From Kuafuiihalomonas sp050331295 (lineage in GTDB: Bacteria; Myxococcota; Kuafuiibacteriia; Kuafuiibacteriales; Kuafuiibacteriaceae): a stretch of 64,000 nucleotides of DNA. The notes below the pieces were generated by a model. The model did no database searches. It was given only the letters and a program-made list of their open reading frames with translations, and had not been told where the DNA came from. Shown here piece after piece: positions 43,875-51,779 of this stretch. The position numbers and the translations under genes were made by a program. Location of the stretch: the NCBI GenBank assembly GCA_050331295.1, contig JBHJGZ010000003.1:62001-126000 (forward strand), in the 5' to 3' direction. The first letter of the stretch is position 1, and every line of letters starts with the position of its first letter.

Positions 43875-45278
43875 TTAGCGCGACGACGGCGGTGCGTCCA
43901 CGACGTCTTGAGGAATCACGTCGGGCGGTCCGTAGAGCACCTCAAACTCGAGCTCCTCCGGGGGAACCTCGAGAGCATGGACCACCGCCACGAATCGAGA
44001 ACGCTGGGCAGCCGGGACGCTGGGCGCACCCTGCCCCGCGATGAAGCGAGCCGTGGAGGCCGGGCCGGCGGCGAGCACGTCGGTGGGGATCGCAAGGCCC
44101 AGGAACGTTTCGGCACGGGCCACGGGCGTGTCGGCCCGCTTGAACACGACGCGAACCCTGACCCCCTCCGGATGCGGCCTCGCTCGGGTCTCTGCTCGCC
44201 CAGACACGATCCAAAGGGATGGTTCGGAGGCCAAACCATAAGGGCGCACCTTGAGGTCCACCGTCTTTACGTCCTCCAGCCCGTGCGCCCGCCGGGCGAG
44301 GTCGAACCCTAAATCGGGTGTCCAAAAGATGGCGGCGCACAAGCCGAGGGCAAGGCCGAGCCACGGCGGCCATCGAAGAGATGCGACCGGCGGTGGAGGC
44401 GCGGGCTCCGGCAACGACGTCGGGTCTCGGGGTGTCGGGACGCGCTGCGGTCGGCCAGTGGTGCGGCCGGCACGTGCGAAGAAGGACGACCCTCGGGTCG
44501 GCGGAGGGAGTGAGAGGGGGACCGAACCCGAGCTGGGTCTCGGGGGAATCGGTCCTCCCGTCAGCGGGGCAAAGGGCGAGTCGGTCAACGCCGCCGGGGC
44601 AGGACGGGCTTGGGTTTCCGTGAAGGGGTCGGAATCGAAGGCCCCATCCGGTGCGTGATGGAGGCTATCCCACCCGGCGTTCGGGAGTGCCTCGTCGGCC
44701 GCCGGATGGCCCAAGTCGTTCGTCAACGCAGGTGGAGGCGGGAATCGAACACCCGACTCCGAGTCGTCGGGCAGATCCTGCGAGAGGTCCTGGGAGAAGG
44801 GCAAAGGAGGAGAAGCCAGTGCGTTGGGAAGGGGCGGTGGGCTGGGCGGAAGAGGCGGCGGTCCACGGGTCGACCCCAAGATGGCGGAAGCGGGTGGAGA
44901 AGGATGCGACTCGAGGTCTCGGGTCAAGGCACGTGGTGGTCCCGACAACGTGAGATCCGCCGAAACGACCTTGGTGGCCTGCGACGCAGGGTCCGGCTGT
45001 CCAGGGGGCCGGGCGCCCGGTTCGGGGTCGTGGGCGGAAGGAGAAGAGGCACTCGCGCCATCGGAGCCCGACACTTCGGGGCGCCTCTGTTCCACGGGGT
45101 TGGGCCGGGCCGAAGCCGAGGGCGGCTGCGCAAAGCCTTCGGGCAGCGTGGGGTCCGGGTCCTTCCGGACAATGAACAGGTGGGCGCACCGACTGCATCG
45201 CACCTTGACCCCCGCTTTCGCGACCTTGGACTCGGCGACGCGGAACTTCGTCTCGCACTTGGGGCATTGGATGATCAC
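43875..45278 (-). CDS. MJ0042-type zinc-ribbon protein with DUF3426-like C-terminal domain
   Basis: This 467-residue protein opens with the MJ0042 zinc ribbon, I-I-Q-C-P-K-C-E-T-K-F-R-V followed by V-R-C-S-R-C (C-x2-C ... C-x2-C), found at the start of many myxobacterial regulators and motility proteins. A very long Pro/Ser-rich disordered linker (about 45-310) precedes a membrane helix (P-P-W-L-G-L-A-L-G-L-C-A-A-I-F, about 323-337). A compact beta-rich domain resembling DUF3426 follows (about 350-460). The start is GTG. The role is unknown; a membrane-linked adaptor is plausible. It may be cotranscribed with tatA. Confidence 0.75.
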   Translation of the reverse strand: MIIQCPKCETKFRVAESKVAKAGVKVRCSRCAHLFIVRKDPDPTLPEGFAQPPSASARPNPVEQRRPEVSGSDGASASSPSAHDPEPGARPPGQPDPASQATKVVSADLTLSGPPRALTRDLESHPSPPASAILGSTRGPPPLPPSPPPLPNALASPPLPFSQDLSQDLPDDSESGVRFPPPPALTNDLGHPAADEALPNAGWDSLHHAPDGAFDSDPFTETQARPAPAALTDSPFAPLTGGPIPPRPSSGSVPLSLPPPTRGSSFFARAGRTTGRPQRVPTPRDPTSLPEPAPPPPVASLRWPPWLGLALGLCAAIFWTPDLGFDLARRAHGLEDVKTVDLKVRPYGLASEPSLWIVSGRAETRARPHPEGVRVRVVFKRADTPVARAETFLGLAIPTDVLAAGPASTARFIAGQGAPSVPAAQRSRFVAVVHALEVPPEELEFEVLYGPPDVIPQDVVDAPPSSR

Positions 45279-45389
45279 CGGGGCGCCGAGAGCTTAGGTG
45301 GGGTCCAGGGTGCCCGCAAGATTGTGAATCCCGGTGTCGGAGCAGACCTTGCCCCTCCGTGAGAAACCAGGTTGTGTCGACCGCCACCT

Positions 45390-46232
45390 ATGAGCACCCA
45401 GCCCGCAGCCAAAGACGACGCGCAGACACCTAAAGGTCCAAAGATCGTCAAGCGGTACTCGAACCGCAAGCTCTATGACACCGACCGAAGTCGCTACGTG
45501 ACGCTCGACGAGATCGCAAAGATGATCAAGGTGGGCGAAGAAGTGACCATCATCGATAACGAGAGCAAAGAAGATCTCACATCGGTGACGCTGACCCAGA
45601 TTATCTACGAAGAAGAAAAGCGCGAAAGCCGAATGCCGTTGGCGATGCTGCGGAACCTGATTCAAACCGGCGGGACGACGCTGCAGGATTTTTTCGACAA
45701 GCAGGTGAAGGCCCCGGTCGGACAGATGCGCGACTCGGCGCAAAAAAGCGTCGATGAACTTCGGCAAAGCGCCGAGCAAATCCGGGAGGCGGCAACGCGT
45801 GGCGTCAGTGAGTTGACCGACTCAGCGCGTCGTTTGTTCAGCCGCGAGGAACGGCGAGCCGAGGAGTTTCGTGGCGCGTTCATTCACCTGTTCGACGCCC
45901 TCGAGGACCAGATCGAGAGCCGGATTCAGGACGTCAAGGACGCATATTCGGCTTTCGAGGCCCATGCCGCAGACCCGAACACCGACAATGCTTCACCCAA
46001 GCAAGCCAAGGACAGCATCAAGACGGAAGCCCACATCGCCGCCATCCGGGAACGCCTCGAAGGTTTGACGGAGCTCGTTGGTCGATTCGAGGCGACACTG
46101 CGCGAGCACGAAGCCAAGGCGGTCGCAGCCATGGAGCGAAGCCAGGAAGCGCATGCAGCGAACGCCGCCGAACAAGAAAATGCGGCGCAGCCATCGGAGG
46201 ACCGAGAGGCCGGCACCGAAACCCAAACCTGA
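45390..46232 (+). CDS. phaR: PhaR-type polyhydroxyalkanoate regulator
   Basis: This 280-residue protein has the PHA accumulation regulator DNA-binding domain (about 18-75): I-V-K-R-Y-S-N-R-K-L-Y-D-T and Y-V-T-L-D-E-I-A, then the PHB-binding segment V-T-L-T-Q-I-I-Y-E-E-E-K. The rest is an Ala/Glu-rich helical region (phasin-like, about 95-275) that could bind PHA granules. No phaC, phaA or phaB gene is in this window, so the regulated genes must lie elsewhere. The ATG at 45390 gives M-S-T-Q-P. Confidence 0.9.
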   Translation: MSTQPAAKDDAQTPKGPKIVKRYSNRKLYDTDRSRYVTLDEIAKMIKVGEEVTIIDNESKEDLTSVTLTQIIYEEEKRESRMPLAMLRNLIQTGGTTLQDFFDKQVKAPVGQMRDSAQKSVDELRQSAEQIREAATRGVSELTDSARRLFSREERRAEEFRGAFIHLFDALEDQIESRIQDVKDAYSAFEAHAADPNTDNASPKQAKDSIKTEAHIAAIRERLEGLTELVGRFEATLREHEAKAVAAMERSQEAHAANAAEQENAAQPSEDREAGTETQT

Positions 46233-46257
46233 GGGGCCACTGACGGGCCGCGCCCAT

Positions 46258-46875
46258 TCAGGCCGTCATGTTGTTCGCCATTCCTGGCGCCGCCAGCCCC
46301 CGAAGAAGAAGATCGAGCCCGGTGGCGAGGAACTCGGACACCTCCAAGGGATACTCCAGGGCGTAAAGGCCTTCGAGTCCATCCAAGAGAGCCTTCAGCA
46401 TTGCAGCAACCACTCGGGCGTTCACGTCTCGCAGAACCCCTTCTTCAATACCTTGCTCCAAAAGACGCGCTATCGTGTCGATGAACGTAGTTTGCATTTC
46501 CAACAAACGCGCCGCGACCTTTTCATCTCGTAGCGACATTTCACCCATCACAATGAAGAATCGCGGGGCATCGGGTGCTGTACTGAAGTAGTCCAGATAG
46601 TGGTGACCGATACGTTGCATTTTGGCCCCGATGGACTCGTCCCCACCGAGAACCTCCTGCAGAAACTTCATCGAACGCCCGTATTCCTCTTCAACCAGGC
46701 ACTCGAACACTTCCTGTTTGGACTTGAAGTGGAAGTACACGCCCCCCTTGGAGAGCTCCGCCGAGCGCGCGATATCATCCATCCGAGTCGGATGATATCC
46801 ATTATCGATGAAGCACCGCCGGGCGGCTGCAAGGATCTGCTCCCGGCGAGCTTGCTCCGGCAGGTGTCGGGTCAT
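46258..46875 (-). CDS. TetR-family transcriptional regulator
   Basis: This 205-residue TetR regulator has an HTH at about 9-55: R-E-Q-I-L-A-A-A-R-R-C-F-I-D-N-G-Y and L-S-K-G-G-V-Y-F-H-F-K-S-K, the AcrR-like form. The C-terminal domain is helical, for an unknown ligand. The ATG at 46875 is used; an ATG at 46920 (2 bp after the tatC stop) would add 15 residues. Same strand as tatBC, so cotranscription is possible. Convergent with phaR (25 bp gap). Confidence 0.87.
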   Translation of the reverse strand: MTRHLPEQARREQILAAARRCFIDNGYHPTRMDDIARSAELSKGGVYFHFKSKQEVFECLVEEEYGRSMKFLQEVLGGDESIGAKMQRIGHHYLDYFSTAPDAPRFFIVMGEMSLRDEKVAARLLEMQTTFIDTIARLLEQGIEEGVLRDVNARVVAAMLKALLDGLEGLYALEYPLEVSEFLATGLDLLLRGLAAPGMANNMTA

Positions 46876-46922
46876 CTCGGGATGACTTTTCCGTAGATCA
46901 CGCCCGGGGTAAAGTCGCATGA

Positions 46923-48107
46923 CTACACGTCGCCCTCATCCCCTCCCGTCAGCTCCGAACTCGTCGAGGCTTCGGGTCGCTTCCCGAGAAACCTCGCAAG
47001 GATGATCCCGATCTCATAGAAGATGATAAGCGGTCCGGCCATCATCAACTGACTGAGGGGATCCGCGGGCGTGAGGAATGCTCCCGCCACGAAGGCGATC
47101 ACAATCGCGTATCGCCGTCCCTTGCGGAGGGACGCTGCGCTGACGACACCGATCATGGCCAACAGGGCCAAGGCCAACGGGAGCTCGAACACGATACCAA
47201 ACGCGACGGTGAGCCGGAGCATCAAGCTCAAGTAGTTGTCGACCGTGAAAGATGCCGACAAAGTGTCTGGCAACATCTGGTTCACGAGAAAATCAAACAT
47301 GAGCGGGAACATCAGATAATAAGCAAATAGGCCCCCGCTGATAAAGAGAATCGATCCACTCATGACGACCGGCAAGACGACCGTCTTTTCGCTCGCATAT
47401 AGACCGGGCGCGACGAAAGCCCAGGATTGGTAAAGCCAAAAGGGCGATGCGGCAAACAATCCGCAGATCAGCGCGATCTTGAGATACGCGAAGAAGATAT
47501 CGAGAGGGCTCAGCACGACCAGCTTGTCGGGATTCGCGTTCTTGCCTGCGGCCGCAGCTGCACGACGGGTAATGCGTTTGATCACTGCGGGACGGAGTGG
47601 TTCGAGCAAGACCACCGCTCCGTCCAGCATCAGTTGCTGGACCTCGGGGGCATCTTTGTCGTCGACGAGATACGCAACGAACGGCGTCGGTTCGACCCCC
47701 TCCAAGACGTCGGACACGTAGGCGCCATCTGCGTCGATGGTCTCCGATGACACCAAGACCAAGTCGACGGGCCGTCGAGACGAAGCAGCGGCGCGAATCC
47801 GTTGGGAAAGAGCCCCCAAATCGGAAAGGCTGTCTCTCAAACGGAGTCGCTCTTCGTTGCGAATCGACGCTTCCAGTTGGACCAGTTGATCAGGATCGGA
47901 ATGGACGACGATCGTTTCTACGCGTGCGTTGTCCTTCAGAACGTTCCGAAGCGGTTCGATCGCGGCATCGAAGATGGGCGCAGCGAAGACAGCGCATACA
48001 CTGGTGGTCAACGTAACGGCGAGTAGGGCGAAGAGCAGTCGACCCCGAAGTTCCGTCAGATGTTCAGTCAGCGTACGCGGGGTGTCGTCGATGTCTTTGA
48101 CGACCAT
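46923..48107 (-). CDS. tatC: Twin-arginine translocase receptor TatC with enlarged periplasmic loop
   Basis: This is a 394-residue TatC; typical members have about 250. E19 in H-L-T-E-L-R-G-R-L-L and E240 in P-G-L-Y-A-S-E-K are the signal-peptide-binding glutamates. Six helices are present: about 25-43, then 205-220, 245-265, 285-305, 325-345 and 350-372. The extra length is one insert of about 130 residues (roughly 60-195) in the first periplasmic loop, with a charged helical part and a beta/alpha part (V-D-L-V-L-V-S-S and V-A-Y-L-V-D-D). The gene is 12 bp after tatB. Confidence 0.9.
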   Translation of the reverse strand: MVVKDIDDTPRTLTEHLTELRGRLLFALLAVTLTTSVCAVFAAPIFDAAIEPLRNVLKDNARVETIVVHSDPDQLVQLEASIRNEERLRLRDSLSDLGALSQRIRAAASSRRPVDLVLVSSETIDADGAYVSDVLEGVEPTPFVAYLVDDKDAPEVQQLMLDGAVVLLEPLRPAVIKRITRRAAAAAGKNANPDKLVVLSPLDIFFAYLKIALICGLFAASPFWLYQSWAFVAPGLYASEKTVVLPVVMSGSILFISGGLFAYYLMFPLMFDFLVNQMLPDTLSASFTVDNYLSLMLRLTVAFGIVFELPLALALLAMIGVVSAASLRKGRRYAIVIAFVAGAFLTPADPLSQLMMAGPLIIFYEIGIILARFLGKRPEASTSSELTGGDEGDV

Positions 48108-48119
48108 TGTGGCGGTTGC

Positions 48120-48557
48120 TTACGCCGAGCGGGGCTCGGGCGCATCCGCTTTGACGGGCTCTGCCGTGACTTCAGGCTCTACCGACACCCGGGTCGTGGC
48201 GCCGGCCGCGTCGGCGGGTTGGGCCTCGTCCTTGGTGGCCGCCGAGTCGTCCGCCCCGGCGGCCGCGACCGAGGCGTCGGCCGGGGAAGCTTCCTTCGAC
48301 ATTTTGCTCTCTTGGGTCGAGGTGCTCGCGGCGGGTTGAGCCTGGACCGCTTCTTTGGGTTGAGCGAGCCGTGGCTTTTTGGTGTCGGTTTGGTTCATCT
48401 CTTCTTCGATCGTCGACTTGAAATCCTCCGTGGCCTTCCGGAACTCCCGAATGCCTTTGCCGAGGCTGCGAGCCATCTCTGGCAGTTTGGTGGGACCCAA
48501 GATCAGCAGTGCGACGCCGAGGACGATGGCGATTTCCCAGAAGCTGAGACCGAACAT
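48120..48557 (-). CDS. tatB: Twin-arginine translocase subunit TatB
   Basis: This 145-residue protein starts M-F-G-L-S-F-W-E-I-A-I-V-L-G-V-A-L-L-I-L-G-P-T-K-L-P, the TatB membrane helix with conserved Glu8 and the G-P hinge. The amphipathic helix A-R-S-L-G-K-G-I-R-E-F-R-K follows, then a long Ala/Pro-rich tail (about 60-145). With TatC it forms the receptor for twin-arginine signal peptides. First gene of a tatB-tatC unit; divergent from pncB. Confidence 0.9.
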   Translation of the reverse strand: MFGLSFWEIAIVLGVALLILGPTKLPEMARSLGKGIREFRKATEDFKSTIEEEMNQTDTKKPRLAQPKEAVQAQPAASTSTQESKMSKEASPADASVAAAGADDSAATKDEAQPADAAGATTRVSVEPEVTAEPVKADAPEPRSA

Positions 48558-48646
48558 CGGCTCGGACCTTCGATCGCTCCGCCGAGAAAGTCGAGCGTAG
48601 ACATCGCAAAGCTTGACGGCCGGAATCGCTTGGGCTCCTTCGGGGC

Positions 48647-50011
48647 ATGTCGGCGCTTCGGACCGACCTCTATCAGCTGACGATGGCCGCCGGATACGTG
48701 CGGCAAGGACTTCACCGAAAGCGCGTGAGTTTCGAACTCTTCGTCCGGAGCCTCCCTGAATCCCGACGGTTTCTCATTTTCTCGGGACTGCATCGCATCG
48801 TCCAATTCCTTTTGGAGCTGAGATTCACCGACGAGGACATCGATTTCCTCCGGGAAGTACCGGCCATCAAGCCGGCGTGGAGCCCGTCCTTCGAACGGCA
48901 CCTTCGCACCTTCCGCTTCCGAGGAGACGTGACCGCGATGGCGGAAGGTACCCCGTTTTTCCCCGGTGAGCCGGTGCTTCGGGTCACCGGTGGCCTCCTG
49001 GAAGCGCAATTGGTGGAGACCTTTCTCCTTTCCGTGGTCAACAGCGAGAGCCTGGTCGCGTCCAAGGCGGCCCGCATCCGAGCCGCCTCCGGCGACAGCA
49101 AGATCCTGGAGTTCGGGAGTCGTCGCACTTCCCCCGACGAGGCCGTCTTCAGTGCCCGCGCGGCATTCATCGGGGGATTCGATGCGACGTCCAATCTGGA
49201 GGCCGGCCGTCGGTTCGGGATTCCGGTGGAGGGAACGGCCGCCCACTCCTGGGTGATGGCCCACCGCTCCGAGCGCGCAGCCTTCAAAGCCTTCTTCGAG
49301 GCATACGGCGAAAAGGCCATCCTGTTGGTGGACACCTACGACACCCTCGGCGGCGTGAAGACCGCACTCGAAGTGGCCGGCCCTCGACTCGGGGGCGTGC
49401 GCCTGGACTCCGGCGATATCGAGTCGTTGTCCCGAGCCGCACGAGCCGCTCTGGATGCCGCCGGAGCCCATCAAGCCATCATCGTCGCATCCGGCGATCT
49501 CAACGAACACGCCATCAGAGACCTGCGCGCTCGAGGAGCGCCCATCGACGCCTGGGGCGTAGGCACCGAGTTGGTCCGTTCGGCCGATGCTCCGCACCTG
49601 TCGGGTGTCTACAAGTTGGTCTTCGACCACGACGAAGACCGACCGGTCCTCAAGCTGTCATCCGACAAGCACACCAATCCAGGTGCACACCAAGTGCTTC
49701 GATTCGAATCCGACGGATTCGCGGTCCGGGATGAAGTCGTCCTCCAGGGCGAGTCCAGCTCGGGGGTCGGACGACCCCTTTTGAAACCTGTCCTGCAACA
49801 GGGTGAACTCATCGAAGCGCTACCCGACACCCACGAAGTCCGCGCCTGGGCTCGCACTCAGATGGAGCTGCTCCCCGATTCGGTCCGCTCTCTCGAGCCA
49901 GGCCCGAGCGGCTACGAAGTCGTGATCAGCCCGCAGACCCGAGCGCTGCGCGACCTGGCCGAGGAGGCGCTGAGGCGCTCCGAGGTTTCGTTGAAGGGGA
50001 GCGCCTCTTGA
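48647..50011 (+). CDS. pncB: Nicotinate phosphoribosyltransferase PncB
   Basis: This enzyme converts nicotinate and PRPP to nicotinate mononucleotide, the entry of NAD salvage. It starts with A-L-R-T-D-L-Y-Q-L-T-M-A-A-G-Y, the typical NAPRTase N-terminus. The substrate site F-G-S-R-R-T-S-P and the phosphate-binding G-G-V-R-L-D-S-G-D are present, as is G-V-G-T-E-L-V. Length 454 aa is normal. Its stop overlaps the nadE start (TTGA at 50008-50011), so the two NAD-salvage genes are coupled. NadD, needed between them, is not here. Confidence 0.93.
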   Translation: MSALRTDLYQLTMAAGYVRQGLHRKRVSFELFVRSLPESRRFLIFSGLHRIVQFLLELRFTDEDIDFLREVPAIKPAWSPSFERHLRTFRFRGDVTAMAEGTPFFPGEPVLRVTGGLLEAQLVETFLLSVVNSESLVASKAARIRAASGDSKILEFGSRRTSPDEAVFSARAAFIGGFDATSNLEAGRRFGIPVEGTAAHSWVMAHRSERAAFKAFFEAYGEKAILLVDTYDTLGGVKTALEVAGPRLGGVRLDSGDIESLSRAARAALDAAGAHQAIIVASGDLNEHAIRDLRARGAPIDAWGVGTELVRSADAPHLSGVYKLVFDHDEDRPVLKLSSDKHTNPGAHQVLRFESDGFAVRDEVVLQGESSSGVGRPLLKPVLQQGELIEALPDTHEVRAWARTQMELLPDSVRSLEPGPSGYEVVISPQTRALRDLAEEALRRSEVSLKGSAS

Positions 50012-51693
50012 GGGTCGCGCTGTGCCAAACCAACTCCACCGTCGGCGACCTGCCGGGAAACATGGAGCGCATACGCCGGGCAGCCTACGAAGCGTCGGAC
50101 AACGGCGCACACCTCGCGGTTTTCCCGGAGCTCGTCCTGACTGGATATCCGCCATTGGATCTCTTGGAACGCCCGACGTTCATCGAGGACGCCCGCCGTG
50201 CGTGCGCTCAGCTCGTCGACGCATTGCCCGAAGGCCTGACGGTGGTGTTTGGGACGGTTCGGCGCCGGCCAACCCCTCCCGTGGTCGGGCGCGCGCTTCA
50301 GAACATCGCGGTCATCGCCCAGCGAGGCTCGGTCCTCGGAACCGTCGTCAAGTCTCTCCTTCCCACCTACGACGTCTTCCACGAAGCGCGGTATTTCTCT
50401 CCAGCCGGTGCCCCTTCGCCCGTCTTCGAGGTCGCCGGCCGGCGGGTCGGCGTCACGATTTGCGAAGACATCTGGAACGACGACGAAATGTGGCAAAACG
50501 ATGATCTCTGGCGGGACAAGGCCCCCGGAAGTCACCGAATCTACGACCGCGACCCGCTGGCGGAGCTCGTGCGCCAACACGCACCGGACATCGTGGTGAA
50601 TCTGTCTGCGTCACCTTGGTCTTGGGGCAAGGAGCAGGCGCGGCGCCGTCTGCTGAAACACGTCGCGCGCCGCCACCGGATCTGGATGCTGTACGCCAAT
50701 CTGGTCGGAGCAAACGATGGACTGATCTTCGACGGAAACAGCATGGCCTATGACCCGGCTGGGGTACACGTCGGCACCGGTCCGAGCTGGACCGAAGGTT
50801 CATTGTTGGTCGACCTGGAAGCCTCGTCGATGCGCATCGAACCGACCCGCGATGAGAGTCGAGAGATCCGCGCGGCGCTCAGCCTCGGGATTCGAGACTA
50901 CCTCGAAAAGAGCGGGATTCCGCGGGCGATCATCGGTCTTTCGGGCGGGATCGATTCGGCGGTCACCGCGACCCTCGCAGTTCATGCTCTGGGTTCGGAG
51001 CGGGTCTTGGGGGTCGCGATGCCGAGTCGCGTCTCCAGCGAAGGTTCGGTTGCCGACGCCGCGGCGCTGGCCGGCAACCTCGGTATCCAAATGCATCAGG
51101 TGCCCATCGAACCGATCAATCAGGCGTTTCTCGAGGGTTTGGGCCCGCTCTTTGGCGACCGACCCACCGACGTCACCGAAGAGAATCTCCAGAGTCGGAT
51201 TCGCGGCGTGATCCTCATGGCCGTGAGCAACAAGTTCGGCGGCGTGGTCTTGAATACCGGCAACAAGAGCGAGGCCGCCGTCGGATACGCCACCATTTAC
51301 GGCGACGCCATCGGTGCCCTTTCGGTACTCGGCGACCTCTACAAGCACCAGGTTTATCAACAGGCAGAGCTGGCCAACGAGGATGAGGAAGTCATTCCAC
51401 GCTCGACGATCCGAAAGCCCCCTTCGGCTGAGCTACGACCCGACCAAAGGGATGAGGATTCGCTTCCTCCGTATGACGTCCTCGATCCAATGCTTCGAAT
51501 GTTTCTGGAGGCTCGCGCGACCCCCGAGGAGATCGCAACTGCGCTTTCGTTGGCCCCGAAGGAGGTCGACCAAGTCGTTCGGCTGGTGTACCAAGCCGAG
51601 TACAAGCGAAAGCAGTTTCCCCCCACTCTTCGGGTCAGCCGCAAAGCCTGGGTCGGTCGCCTCTTCCCCATCGTCAATCGCTTTCGACGGTGA
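50008..51693 (+). CDS. nadE: Glutamine-dependent NAD+ synthase NadE
   Basis: This is a 561-residue two-domain enzyme that amidates nicotinate adenine dinucleotide with ammonia from glutamine. The N-terminal nitrilase-type amidotransferase (about 1-265) has the Glu-Lys-Cys triad E41, K115 and C152 (V-T-I-C-E-D-I-W). The C-terminal synthetase has the P-loop G-L-S-G-G-I-D-S near 312-319 and N-T-G-N-K-S-E near 417-423. The start is TTG at 50008 with AAGGGGAG upstream; the stop of pncB overlaps it. A good NAD salvage pair with pncB. Confidence 0.94.
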   Translation: MRVALCQTNSTVGDLPGNMERIRRAAYEASDNGAHLAVFPELVLTGYPPLDLLERPTFIEDARRACAQLVDALPEGLTVVFGTVRRRPTPPVVGRALQNIAVIAQRGSVLGTVVKSLLPTYDVFHEARYFSPAGAPSPVFEVAGRRVGVTICEDIWNDDEMWQNDDLWRDKAPGSHRIYDRDPLAELVRQHAPDIVVNLSASPWSWGKEQARRRLLKHVARRHRIWMLYANLVGANDGLIFDGNSMAYDPAGVHVGTGPSWTEGSLLVDLEASSMRIEPTRDESREIRAALSLGIRDYLEKSGIPRAIIGLSGGIDSAVTATLAVHALGSERVLGVAMPSRVSSEGSVADAAALAGNLGIQMHQVPIEPINQAFLEGLGPLFGDRPTDVTEENLQSRIRGVILMAVSNKFGGVVLNTGNKSEAAVGYATIYGDAIGALSVLGDLYKHQVYQQAELANEDEEVIPRSTIRKPPSAELRPDQRDEDSLPPYDVLDPMLRMFLEARATPEEIATALSLAPKEVDQVVRLVYQAEYKRKQFPPTLRVSRKAWVGRLFPIVNRFRR

Positions 51694-51779
51694 GGTATCG
51701 CCCATCATCGATTTGCCGTTCTGAGGACCGATGACCCGTTTCGCTGGTCGCGAAGGATCCGGGTTGAAAGTCTAAGTAT

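Noticed and set aside
44730..44770. tRNA-like 3' end (GGTGGAGGCGGGAATCGAAC on the + strand)
   Set aside because: It lies inside the coding sequence of the zinc-ribbon/DUF3426 gene, no acceptor stem or anticodon arm can be folded around it, and the reading frame there is a Pro-rich linker.
45294..45779. 161-codon frame antisense to phaR
   Set aside because: It is a mirror of the conserved PhaR domain coding sequence and has no independent evidence.
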